Below, in pieces: positions 27,351 through 35,237 of a DNA stretch of 46,957 bases. Source of the DNA: Lentisphaerota bacterium (lineage in GTDB: Bacteria; Verrucomicrobiota; Lentisphaeria; Victivallales; Victivallaceae); assembly GCA_015061695.1 (NCBI GenBank), contig SUWA01000008.1, forward strand, positions 1 through 46,957, in the 5' to 3' direction. The notes under the pieces were generated by a model, which saw only the letters and a program-made list of their open reading frames with translations, made no database searches and was not told the DNA's origin. The stretch's first letter is position 1. Each line of letters starts with the position of its first letter. The translations under genes and the position numbers were made by a program.

Positions 27351-27481
27351 GTGAAACCGGATTGTTACTGGAAATTATGATCGGATGTATTGATTTGATT
27401 GTCAAGTATTAATATTAATAATAAACAGAAGGGAGTTTATAAAATGAAAAAACATTTCACCCTCATCGAACTTTTGGTAGA
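27351..27481. repeat. Putative invertible segment bounded by imperfect inverted repeats
   Basis: The left boundary (minus strand) reads TTTCACC, 12 bases, TTGGT; the right boundary (plus strand, 27456-27479) reads TTTCACC, 12 bases, TTGGT. Both ends encode the FTLxxxLV segment of a prepilin signal but face each other. Flipping the segment would place ribosome site and MKKH directly in frame with the body of the gene at 26618. The middle 12 bases differ, so the repeats are imperfect. Confidence 0.5.
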
Positions 27482-27638
27482 TGCTTCCATAAGGATGCTT
27501 GGGGATGCCACATGTAAAGTATACCATAGTTTTAAGTCAAATACAATAACAAAAGTATCTTTTTTTATAAAAAATATCTCTAATTTGCAATTTTCAGTCC
27601 GGAAACACTTGCAATCCCCCGTTTTTGTTATAATTTAA
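27444..27638 (+). pseudogene. Detached pilin 5' end, [12 protein letters not shown]
   Basis: GGGAG and ATG are followed by [12 protein letters not shown], identical to the start of the pilin-like protein at 21053. After codon 12 the frame runs through 52 unrelated AT-rich codons (DASIRMLGDATCK...) without the hydrophobic helix, so no functional pilin is made. It is best seen as the missing 5' end of the gene at 26618. The downstream part is the non-coding upstream region of the AraC gene. Confidence 0.7.
27609..27634 (+). promoter_or_regulatory. Possible promoter of a leaderless araC-type gene
   Basis: A perfect TATAAT (27629-27634) ends 7 bases before the ATG at 27642, so transcription would start at or near the first codon. 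TTGCAA (27609-27614) is a possible -35, but the spacing of 14 is short. No ribosome site precedes the ATG. Confidence 0.45.
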
Positions 27639-27641
27639 GAT

Positions 27642-28550
27642 ATGAATCCATTTTTAACAGATCTGCCGCAGGAAAACCGGCTCAAGGTGTTGCCGCCTGA
27701 AATAGCTTTTCCCAATATGGATTTTCCGCTGACCGTGCGGGAAGTTCATCAGTATTTTGTTTACGGCTCCCACAGCCACAGCGGTTTTCTGGAACTGGTA
27801 CTGGTCACGGGGGGCATGGCTGCTCACTATTTCGGCAAAACCCGGCATCAGATTTCGGTCGGAGATCTGCTGGTGATCCCCGAAGGAGTCAAACACGGGT
27901 ACGATACGATCGCAGATCTGCGCTACTACAATATTCTGTTCAACCCGCAGAAACTCGGTTTGCCGATCAACGAGCTGGCACTGGTGCCTGGGGCGGAAGA
28001 ATTGTTGAATTTGAAGAATGTACCCAATCCCGGCGGCTACTGCCATTTGAGTACGGAAAATTTTGAAAAAGCCCGCCTTATGGCGCTGGAACTGCACAAT
28101 ATCCAGGCCCGCCAGATCCACGGAATGCGTTTTGCCGCCATCGGTCAACTGATGGTGCTGTTGGATTTTCTCTGCCGCTGTTTTGCTGAATCGATCCAGT
28201 ACGAACCGCCGGAAAAAGTCCACCGCTTGAGTCTGCTGGTGGACGAAATGGAAAGTAAATACGCTGCCGATTGGGATATAAGCGACATGTGCCGGATCAC
28301 TCACCTTTCACGGCCGATACTGTTCCGGGAATTTCAGAAAATATACAACACCTCGCCCATGGATTATCTGCTCAACATCCGGATGCGCCACGCTTGTCTG
28401 CTCCTGACCGGTTCTGCTTTTTCAGTGGGCGAAATCGCAGCGGCGTGCGGTTTTACCGATTCAAGCTACTTTATCTTGCGCTTCCGGAAGCGTACCGGAA
28501 TGACCCCGCGCCAGTTCCGGCTGTTATCTGCCGGCGGACACGATCTGTAA
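27642..28550 (+). CDS. AraC-family transcriptional regulator
   Basis: 302 residues. The N-terminal half is a cupin-like sensor (YFVYGSHSHSGFLELVLVTGGMAAHYFGKTRHQISVGDLLVIPEGVKHGYD), which in this family often binds a sugar. The C-terminal 100 residues carry two helix-turn-helix motifs (WDISDMCRITHLSRPILFREFQKIYNTSPMDYLLNIRMRHACLLLTGSAFSVGEIAAACGFTDSSYFILRFRKRTGMTPRQFR). The gene faces away from the split pilin-like gene and the GH42-like gene, so these are its likely targets. There is no Shine-Dalgarno sequence. Confidence 0.92.
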   Translation: MNPFLTDLPQENRLKVLPPEIAFPNMDFPLTVREVHQYFVYGSHSHSGFLELVLVTGGMAAHYFGKTRHQISVGDLLVIPEGVKHGYDTIADLRYYNILFNPQKLGLPINELALVPGAEELLNLKNVPNPGGYCHLSTENFEKARLMALELHNIQARQIHGMRFAAIGQLMVLLDFLCRCFAESIQYEPPEKVHRLSLLVDEMESKYAADWDISDMCRITHLSRPILFREFQKIYNTSPMDYLLNIRMRHACLLLTGSAFSVGEIAAACGFTDSSYFILRFRKRTGMTPRQFRLLSAGGHDL

Positions 28551-28565
28551 GTATATTCCGTACAC

Positions 28566-28610
28566 AAAAACGGCCGCAGCATGTATGCTGCGGCCGGATT
28601 GGCTTTTACT
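28566..28610. terminator. Bidirectional hairpin terminator
   Basis: 12-bp perfect stem CGGCCGCAGCAT (28571-28582) and ATGCTGCGGCCG (28585-28596), loop GT; A5 on the left and a short T run on the right. It lies between convergent genes (AraC on plus, jelly-roll protein on minus). Confidence 0.85.
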
Positions 28611-28614
28611 GTGG

Positions 28615-29421
28615 TTACTCCACAACTTCCATTGTTACATTGCGCACTTGCAGAATGGCATTTTTTTCATGCTTGTAGTTGGCAATAATGCGGATGGCGC
28701 CTTTAGCGGCACCGTTCCACCATTTATCGGCCGGATTGGTCGATTCAGCCGCCACGCCGGCAACAGTCCAGGCAACAAGCTGCCACTCTTCGCCGACGCG
28801 CACATTGCTCAAACCGCCATACATACCGGAGCTTGCCCGGTTGAAACGCACATTGGTACCCGCTTTTACCGCACTCTTCAACGGATTCCGCAAGGTCAAC
28901 GTAAGCTGATCGCCGTTAACTTCGGCTTTGGCGATACCGATGCTGCTGACATTGGGCAGATCGCTGCGGTCAGGCCTGGTATTGAACGCCAGAGTCCAGG
29001 TGCGGTGCAGACCTTTATCGCTCCAGCAGGCCGGTTTGCGGATCACCACGATCTTGCTGCCGGCGGCAGCATCCGCCACCACCGTGGAGTCGGAATCAGC
29101 CACCGCCAGCACATGCTCGGGCAGAAGCCGGAAATTTTTTTCCGTCATCGACCAGTTGCCGATATAGGCCACGCCGGATACAGTACCGGGTTTGGTTCTG
29201 ACTTCCATCGAAAACTTGTACGTTTTGCCGGGTTCGATCGTAAACGGCGTGGAAAACACATCGACTCTCCCACCCCGGAACTCCATGATCCCATCATTAT
29301 TCACACTCAAAAACTTGTGTTTTGACCAGTCACTGCGCCGGTTCAAAACAGTCGGTTCTGCCCATACGCTGACGGTGCAAAGCATGGCCACAACGGCGGC
29401 AAAAAACTTTTTCATAGTCAA
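28615..29421 (-). CDS. Small secreted jelly-roll protein, paralogue of 7255-8046
   Basis: 268 residues with a signal peptide (MTMKKFFAAVVAMLCTVSVWA). The mature part is a beta-sandwich with FTIEPGKTYKFSMEVRTKPGTVSGVAYIGNWSM, a WTLAFNTRPDRSD stretch and a final ILQVRNVTMEVVE. It matches the protein at 7255 in length and motif order, so it is probably carbohydrate-binding. GGAGAAG precedes the start. It follows hisC by only 13 bases on the same strand, an unexpected partner for a biosynthetic gene. Confidence 0.7.
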   Translation of the reverse strand: MTMKKFFAAVVAMLCTVSVWAEPTVLNRRSDWSKHKFLSVNNDGIMEFRGGRVDVFSTPFTIEPGKTYKFSMEVRTKPGTVSGVAYIGNWSMTEKNFRLLPEHVLAVADSDSTVVADAAAGSKIVVIRKPACWSDKGLHRTWTLAFNTRPDRSDLPNVSSIGIAKAEVNGDQLTLTLRNPLKSAVKAGTNVRFNRASSGMYGGLSNVRVGEEWQLVAWTVAGVAAESTNPADKWWNGAAKGAIRIIANYKHEKNAILQVRNVTMEVVE

Positions 29422-29434
29422 CTTCTCCGTTGGG

Positions 29435-30502
29435 TTATTTATAAAGCTCTTTCAAAACCGTGATCAAACGCTGATTTTGTGCGGCTGTTCCCACAGTTAT
29501 ACGCAAATACTGCCCGGTAACTTCGCCGGGGAAATAACGCACGATCACCGCGTGGTCACGCAAAAATTTGAACGCCCGCGCTCCATCCTTATCCGGCGGA
29601 GCGGCAAAAATAAAGTTGGACTGACTGGGAATCAAAGTAAAATTGAGTTTTTCCAGCTCGCAAGCTAATTCAGAGCGCAGCTTTTTGACCTTGGCCAGCG
29701 TGGTTTGCAAATACTCCTGATCACGGATGGCGGCTTCGGCCAGCTTCTGGGTGATCATATCCATATTATAGGAATCTTTGAGTTTGTTCAAGCCTTCGAT
29801 GATCGTGGGATGCGCCACGGCGTAACCGAACCGCAAACCCGCCAGCGCCAGACTTTTGCTGGACGTGCGGCTGACGATCACATTGCTGAATTCATGCACC
29901 AGATCCATGCAATTGTCGTCGGCAAAATCAGCATAAGCTTCATCAATAAAGAGTATGCCGTCAAATTCCGAAGCGATCTTGCGGATATTTTCTTTGGGAA
30001 ACGAGTTGCCGGTCGGGGCATTGGGCCGGGTGATGATCAGGATATTCGCGCCGGCGGCCTGATCGAGAATATCTTCGGGCATGGCAAAGTTATTGTTTTC
30101 GTCGAGCTTGATTTTGATGACCGGAGCTTCCTGCATGGCGGCCAATACCGGATAGAGCGAGTAGGTCGGCTCCAACACCGCCACCGGCTTATCGGGCGCA
30201 GTAAAGGCGCGGAATGTCATGGTCAGGATGTCGTCCGAACCGTTGCCCGCCACGACCATGTTGCGCGTAACGTTATTGACTTCGGCGATGGCCGAGCAAA
30301 GCGAGTCAGCCATGGGGTCGGGGTAGCGCCGCAGCATGGAACTGTCAAAACTCTCCAGTGCGCCCAACACCGACGGCGCGGGCGGAAACGGATTTTCGTT
30401 GGTGTTAAGTTTGACCAGATCCAGCATCTTGGGCTGTTCACCGGGAGCGTAACCGGCCATGGCATCGACCGTACTGCGGAAATAACTCTTATATTCTTTC
30501 AT
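29435..30502 (-). CDS. hisC: Histidinol-phosphate aminotransferase
   Basis: 355 residues, the usual length for HisC. It converts imidazole-acetol phosphate and glutamate to histidinol phosphate and 2-oxoglutarate, using pyridoxal phosphate. Visible features: [20 protein letters not shown] near the start, [16 protein letters not shown] (cofactor phosphate region), [20 protein letters not shown] and [22 protein letters not shown], which holds the cofactor lysine. No other histidine gene is visible nearby. It appears to be co-transcribed with the secreted jelly-roll gene downstream. Confidence 0.93.
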   Translation of the reverse strand: MKEYKSYFRSTVDAMAGYAPGEQPKMLDLVKLNTNENPFPPAPSVLGALESFDSSMLRRYPDPMADSLCSAIAEVNNVTRNMVVAGNGSDDILTMTFRAFTAPDKPVAVLEPTYSLYPVLAAMQEAPVIKIKLDENNNFAMPEDILDQAAGANILIITRPNAPTGNSFPKENIRKIASEFDGILFIDEAYADFADDNCMDLVHEFSNVIVSRTSSKSLALAGLRFGYAVAHPTIIEGLNKLKDSYNMDMITQKLAEAAIRDQEYLQTTLAKVKKLRSELACELEKLNFTLIPSQSNFIFAAPPDKDGARAFKFLRDHAVIVRYFPGEVTGQYLRITVGTAAQNQRLITVLKELYK

Positions 30503-30656
30503 AACCGGAACCTTGATTTTAATTTATTCATACACTAATAATATAACCGCAAAAATACGAAAATGCAACAAAAAAACCGATCCGGCCGCCGGAAGATGCT
30601 TTGCAGATTTGCTTTTTGCCCAAATGCGGTTAACTTATACAGCAAACAAGGTTGTT

Positions 30657-31451
30657 ATGATTATGAAAAAACATTCATTCACGCTGATCGAACTTTTGGT
30701 GAGTAAAACTTGTCAAATAGGTGTTTTGCCGTTGTATTACCTCAAAAAAATTTATAAAAACAACACATCCTTACGCCCGGCAGGGCGCACTTCACGCAGT
30801 TTTGACAATTGTCAAAACTGCTCTTCACACCTTCACATCTTCACTCGATCAGCGTTCACGCTGATCGAACTGCTGGTCGTGATTGCCATTATTGCTATTT
30901 TGGCGGCCATGCTGCTGCCCGCACTGTCGGCAGCGCGCGGCGCGGCCAGAACCACTTCGTGCATCAATCAAGTCAAACAGCTTTGTCTGGGAGTGAATAT
31001 GTACACCAACGACAACCGCGAATACCTGCCGAGGATCTACGAAGTCAGCCAACCGGGTCTGGAAGGCGGCTGGATCTATTGGGAGGGTTGGAAAGACGGT
31101 TCCAACGATGTGATGTACGGCGATGTGACCAAGGGCGAACTCTATACTTATGTAAATAATCCGCAAGTCTACGTCTGCCCGGAAATCACCAACGGCACCA
31201 CCGTAAGCTACGCGCTCAACAGCCAGCTTAAAAACAAAAACCTTGCCGAAGTAAAAAATCCTGCCATCCCGCTGGTGATGGAAGAAGGCGCGCCGGATTC
31301 GACCGATGACGGCCATTTTCTGATTCCCGGCAACTCTTTCAACGAAAAGCTCCACGGCAAATTCAAGATTTTCGGCTTGCTTTCCGGTTCGGTGGAAAAG
31401 CTTCAGCTTTCGCACGACGATGCAACCGAATATTGTACTCTGGAGCCGTAA
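30657..31451 (+). CDS. Pilin-like protein with duplicated FTLIELLV motif and in-frame insert
   Basis: About 264 residues from [15 protein letters not shown]. After this first prepilin motif comes an insert ([20 protein letters not shown]...HIFTRSA), then a second and complete motif [36 protein letters not shown]. Only the second motif has the hydrophobic helix. The C-terminal motif reads [13 protein letters not shown] (H-X9-SG). Starts: ATG at 30657 (AAGG 5 bases upstream) or 30663; a longer frame back to 30513 has no supporting site. If processed at the second motif, the leader would be over 60 residues long, unusual for a prepilin. Confidence 0.75.
   Translation: MIMKKHSFTLIELLVSKTCQIGVLPLYYLKKIYKNNTSLRPAGRTSRSFDNCQNCSSHLHIFTRSAFTLIELLVVIAIIAILAAMLLPALSAARGAARTTSCINQVKQLCLGVNMYTNDNREYLPRIYEVSQPGLEGGWIYWEGWKDGSNDVMYGDVTKGELYTYVNNPQVYVCPEITNGTTVSYALNSQLKNKNLAEVKNPAIPLVMEEGAPDSTDDGHFLIPGNSFNEKLHGKFKIFGLLSGSVEKLQLSHDDATEYCTLEP
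30678..30871 (+). repeat. 17-bp direct repeats bounding a 160-bp in-frame insert
   Basis: TTCACGCTGATCGAACT occurs at 30678-30694 and 30855-30871, offset 177 bases, which is exactly 59 codons. The DNA between holds a 26-bp perfect palindrome at 30796-30821 centred on CAATTG, and the right boundary forms a hairpin (CGATCAGCG 30846-30854, CGCTGATCG 30859-30867). The insert has no in-frame stop. Confidence 0.75.
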
Positions 31452-31488
31452 TAACTTTTACCTTCCGCTTCTCTATGGCGGTATCAAA

Positions 31489-32637
31489 TCATTTTTTCAA
31501 TAGAGATTTGTATATCTGCACGTATGTTTCAGCTGTTTTTGCGTAAGAATACTCCTGCGAAATGGCAAAGGCTTGTTCGGTATGCAATTCAACATCTTTG
31601 CCGCCGGCAGAAAAGATGGCAAAAGTTTCAGCGATCTTGTCTATATCATCGGGTTCTACGCCATAAGCAGCATCCCGCCCGATTTCATCCATAGACGAAC
31701 CTTTGCCATAACAAGCCGGAACTTTACAACTCATAGCTTCCAATAACGGTATCCCAAACCCCTCAAGTTTGGAAACGAGGAAAAATCCTTTGCAATTCTC
31801 ATAAAGATTCCGCAAATCATTTTCCGGAATATTCTGCAAATGAATAACATTGGGCGTAGAATCCAAAGCCTGACAAATATCAGTAAAATGTTCTTTACGT
31901 TTACCGACAACCACCAGCTTTTCCCCGGCATAATCAGGACTCTGCTGATATTTTTTGAACGCAGTAAATAATGCAATATGATTTTTATGCGGTAAAAGAG
32001 TTGATACCGTCAGAAAATAAGATTGAGCAGGCAAGGTATTACGCTGCAATATATCCGAAGGAACAAAAGCCGCCTCACTCCACTGCGTACCAATCGGGAC
32101 AACGTAAATTTTCTCTTTTGGGGTACCTAAATACTTGTTTATTTCCTTTTTGGAAAATTCACTGACAGTAAAAATTGCTTGGGCTTTTTTCGCCTGAACC
32201 GGTAAACTGCGCATAACTAAATCATTCCATGCCGCATCTTCATTATTGTTGGAATGAAAAGGGAACATATCATGGACCGTTAAAATAACATTGGAAAAAT
32301 CAGATGGCGGCACACTGCAAGGAATGACTTGAGCCGGGAAATGCATAATATCATATTTTCCGGCATTAAAAGTTATCATTTTACGCAATAATCTTGTGGG
32401 CAAATCCAATCTTCCCGGCAGAAAAATCCTGTGGTATTTAACTTCGATGCCCAATTGTTTTGACAGCAAATGCTGATAATCAGCATGTGTTCTTAAAGAT
32501 GCAGACTTCAAACCACAATGTAATTCAACTTCCTGATTACGAGATAAACAGGCAAGTGTTTGCTTTACATAGATCGGAATTCCGCTCCTCCCCCAGCAAA
32601 TCGCTGATGCATCAAAAAATACTTTCATTTTTCTCAT
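31489..32637 (-). CDS. Family 4-like glycosyltransferase (GT-B)
   Basis: About 382 residues from MRKMKVFFDASAICWGRSGIPIYVKQTLACL; the reading frame extends 25 codons upstream, but that part overlaps the neighbouring gene and does not look like glycosyltransferase. GT-B pattern: N-terminal acceptor domain; then YFLTVSTLLPHKNHIALFTAFKKY, KLVVVGKRKEH and NVIHLQNIPENDLRNLYENCKGFFLVSKLEGFGIPLLEAMSCKVPA, the donor-nucleotide site with the E-x7-E motif. It transfers a sugar from an activated donor, probably for lipopolysaccharide or capsule. It lies downstream of a broken GT9 gene. Base composition is more AT-rich than the neighbours, which hints at transfer. Confidence 0.85.
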   Translation of the reverse strand: MRKMKVFFDASAICWGRSGIPIYVKQTLACLSRNQEVELHCGLKSASLRTHADYQHLLSKQLGIEVKYHRIFLPGRLDLPTRLLRKMITFNAGKYDIMHFPAQVIPCSVPPSDFSNVILTVHDMFPFHSNNNEDAAWNDLVMRSLPVQAKKAQAIFTVSEFSKKEINKYLGTPKEKIYVVPIGTQWSEAAFVPSDILQRNTLPAQSYFLTVSTLLPHKNHIALFTAFKKYQQSPDYAGEKLVVVGKRKEHFTDICQALDSTPNVIHLQNIPENDLRNLYENCKGFFLVSKLEGFGIPLLEAMSCKVPACYGKGSSMDEIGRDAAYGVEPDDIDKIAETFAIFSAGGKDVELHTEQAFAISQEYSYAKTAETYVQIYKSLLKK

Positions 32638-32660
32638 ATCAATACAACTACCATATATTG

Positions 32661-33823
32661 TTAAAAATCTTTTTCCAGCAAAACTTTTTCTGCCGTAAGC
32701 TCTTGCAGGCATTTGAACGGCACACTGCCGTACTTGCAGCTGCCGCCGCAGCCGTAACAGCTCATTTTATGATGGAGGAATTCTACGCTTTTGTATTCTT
32801 TGCAGGGTGAAAATACCCCCCAGTGCCAGCCGCCGGTCATACAAAGCGTTTTCACCCCATATTTGGCGGCTATGTGCATGGGCCCGGTGTCGTTGGTCAA
32901 TACAAGTTTGGCGTGTTTGCAATCGCTCATCAGGCGTTTTATTGAAGTTAGTTTATCCTGGTCAGGCGTGCGGATTTTTGCTTTTTTCTGTACTTCTTCC
33001 GGCAGCAAATCGAAAATTTTCCGGATTATTTCCTGCTCCGCAGGAGAGCCGATGAAAAGGATATTAAGTTGTGGTGAATAGCCACAACTTGCCTTGCAAG
33101 GCAAGCGAATTTTTCTGCTTCCCAACGGCGGCGCGGATCATCCGCTCCCGGAATTATCAGACAGTAATCGCCCAAACATGCATCACGTTCCGGCAGCGGT
33201 TCAAAACACTCCAGATCGCCCACGGAAACCGTTTGCTCACCCCCGGTTATAAAATTAGCATAATTATTTTCGTTGGCAACCAGACTCAATTCCATACGGT
33301 ATGGCAGCGTGTGCGAATAGACATTGCATTTTAGCGCATCATAAAGCAAACCGCTACGCTGCACATTATAGCGGCTGCCAACAAACGCATAACGCTCATC
33401 GGCGCGGATAGACAATGCCATACAGTCCTCAAAATTGGTAGCGCCGACTCCGAAACACTGCACAACTTTACCGGCTGTGATCGCACGCAGCTGCCAAAGC
33501 ACTTTGACACGGTAAAGCAAATGCCGATAACCGGAAGCGCGTTTCATATCCAGTCCGACGAATTCCGCGAAGAGACCGCTTGAGCGGGCGACTTCCTCAA
33601 TGCGGGAATCACTCACCAGCACCAGATCACCATTGCAGAACTCCTTGAGTCGCGTAAAAAAGGGGAGGGAAAGCACAAAATCACCCAGATGCGAATTCTG
33701 GATGACCACGATCCGCGAACTGCCGCGCTGCGGTTTGCGCCGCAACAGCCAGTAAAACAGCATTTCATAAATTTCGCAGCTCCGGCGCAAAACGCGGAAG
33801 ATTTTCCGGAAGACGTTTTTCAA
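32661..33823 (-). pseudogene. Frameshifted family 9 glycosyltransferase (heptosyltransferase-like)
   Basis: Two overlapping frames make one GT9 protein. The 5' frame has IVVIQNSHLGDFVLSLPFFTRLKE (acceptor-side motif) and runs to RRRWEAEKFACLARQVVAIH; the 3' frame resumes with PQLNILFIGSPAEQEIIRKIF and has LVLTNDTGPMHIAAKYGVKTLCMTGG, the donor-side motif, then CYGCGGSC. One missing base near 33075 (CACCACAA for CACCCACAA) would join them as VVAIHPQLNILFIGS. The likely start is a TTG at 33823 with GGAG six bases upstream; an ATG-led frame reaches 33925. Family role: adding heptose or a related sugar to the LPS core. It may be inactive, or the frameshift may be a sequencing error. Confidence 0.8.
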
Positions 33824-33952
33824 TTCCAACTCCTGAATACATTTGCAATTTTCACAACGATAATATATATGCGGAAAAGTACAAATGCAATCATCAAAAC
33901 GACCGTCCCGGCGCCTTCGGAGCAAAAAAGCTGTAAAAATAGCTTTTTCAAC

Positions 33953-33980
33953 TTGAAAAATAATGTTTTGGAGCTATTTT
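33953..33980 (+). promoter_or_regulatory. Promoter of the aldolase gene
   Basis: TTGAAA (33953-33958), 16 bases, TATTTT (33975-33980), about 70 bases before the ATG at 34050. The ceramidase-like gene has the same pair of hexamers upstream with spacing 17. A hairpin AAAAAGCT/AGCTTTTT (33925-33948) lies just before it. Confidence 0.55.
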
Positions 33981-34049
33981 ATATGACGTATGATGTGCCG
34001 GATTGCATCCGGTGATTTTTAACAGTATCACAACAGGAGTCGATTCATC

Positions 34050-35030
34050 ATGGTCAACTACAAGGATCTCGGCTTGGTCAACACCCGCGAGCTTTTCAAG
34101 AAAGCCGTCAAGGGTGGTTATGCCATCCCCGCCTACAACTTCAACAACATGGAACAGCTTCAGGCCATTATTCAGGCTTGTGTTGAAACCGAATCTCCGC
34201 TGATTCTTCAGGTTTCCAAGGGCGCCCGTCAGTATGCCAACCAAACTCTGCTGCGCTACATGGCCCAGGGTGCGGTGGAATACGCCAAAGAAATCAACAA
34301 CGGCAAAGCCATTCCGATCGTGCTGCACCTCGACCATGGTCCGGATTTTGAAACCTGCAAAAGCTGCATCGACTATGGTTTCAGCTCGGTGATGATCGAC
34401 GGATCGCACCTCTCCTTTGAAGAAAACATTGCCCTGACCAAGAAGGTCGTGGAATATGCCCACGCTCACGACGTTACTGTCGAAGGCGAACTCGGCGTGC
34501 TGGCCGGTATCGAAGATGATGTCAAGGCCGAAAAGCACACCTACACCGAACCCGATGAAGTGGAAGCCTTCGTCAAGGCCACCGGCGTGGACTCTCTGGC
34601 TATCGCCATCGGTACTTCTCACGGTGCTTACAAATTCAAGCCCGGCGATGATCCGAAAATCCGTTTGGACATCCTCGCTGAAATCGAAAAGCGCATCCCC
34701 GGTTTCCCGATCGTTCTGCACGGTTCCAGCAGCGTTCCGCAGGATCTCGTTAAGATCATCAACGAAAACGGCGGCAAACTCAAAGATGCCATCGGTATCG
34801 GCGAAGATCAGCTGCGCGAAGCCGCCAAGAGTGCGGTTTGCAAGATCAACATCGACTCCGACGGCCGTCTGGCCATGACCGCGGCGATCCGCAAGGTCTT
34901 CAACGACAAACCCGAAGAATTCGACCCGCGCAAGTATCTCGGCCCGGCCCGCGAATCTCTGAAGGCTCTTTACATCCGCAAGAACAAGGAAGTTCTCGGT
35001 TCTGCCGGTCATGCTTTTGACGCTGAATAA
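34050..35030 (+). CDS. fba: Class II fructose-bisphosphate aldolase
   Basis: 326 residues. Reversibly splits fructose-1,6-bisphosphate into dihydroxyacetone phosphate and glyceraldehyde-3-phosphate in glycolysis and gluconeogenesis. Class II features: AIPAYNFNNMEQLQAIIQA, VLHLDHGPDFETCKSCIDYGFSSVMIDGS (zinc-binding His and catalytic Asp), VEGELGVLAGIED (metal-binding Glu), DSLAIAIGTSHGAYKF (zinc His) and FPIVLHGSSSVP (phosphate-binding). AGGAG precedes the start, and a strong terminator follows. Smooth, GC-rich codon use is consistent with high expression. Single-gene transcript. Confidence 0.95.
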   Translation: MVNYKDLGLVNTRELFKKAVKGGYAIPAYNFNNMEQLQAIIQACVETESPLILQVSKGARQYANQTLLRYMAQGAVEYAKEINNGKAIPIVLHLDHGPDFETCKSCIDYGFSSVMIDGSHLSFEENIALTKKVVEYAHAHDVTVEGELGVLAGIEDDVKAEKHTYTEPDEVEAFVKATGVDSLAIAIGTSHGAYKFKPGDDPKIRLDILAEIEKRIPGFPIVLHGSSSVPQDLVKIINENGGKLKDAIGIGEDQLREAAKSAVCKINIDSDGRLAMTAAIRKVFNDKPEEFDPRKYLGPARESLKALYIRKNKEVLGSAGHAFDAE

Positions 35031-35056
35031 GCTGTCAAACGCTGAAAGCGTTCTTC

Positions 35057-35093
35057 AAAAATCCGCTGACAAAACTGTCAGCGGATTTTTTTT
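35057..35093 (+). terminator. Intrinsic terminator of fba
   Basis: Stem ATCCGCTGACA (35061-35071) and TGTCAGCGGAT (35076-35086), loop AAAC, followed by eight T residues. Confidence 0.93.
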
Positions 35094-35148
35094 GCCGACC
35101 GCCATAACTGAACGGCTGATTTATTTTGCGCTTTTATGCTGATTTTAC

Positions 35149-35177
35149 TTGAAAAACTCCCGCCGGTACTGTATTTT
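35149..35177 (+). promoter_or_regulatory. Promoter of the ceramidase-like gene
   Basis: TTGAAA (35149-35154), 17 bases, TATTTT (35172-35177). The start codon follows at 35238, preceded by AAGGAG. Confidence 0.6.
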
Positions 35178-35237
35178 AAATACAAACAGAAAGTTATTCC
35201 ATAATGAATTTTTATAACCATTAACAAGGAGTATAAA

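Noticed and set aside
30513-30656. Extended N-terminus of the pilin-like protein at 30657
   Set aside because: No ribosome site, unrelated composition, and the extension would bury the prepilin signal; the AAGG before 30657 and MKKH give a normal start.
33026-33125. Programmed -1 frameshift joining the two GT9 frames
   Set aside because: No slippery heptamer and no downstream structure; the hairpin lies at and upstream of the shift. A simple base deletion explains it better.
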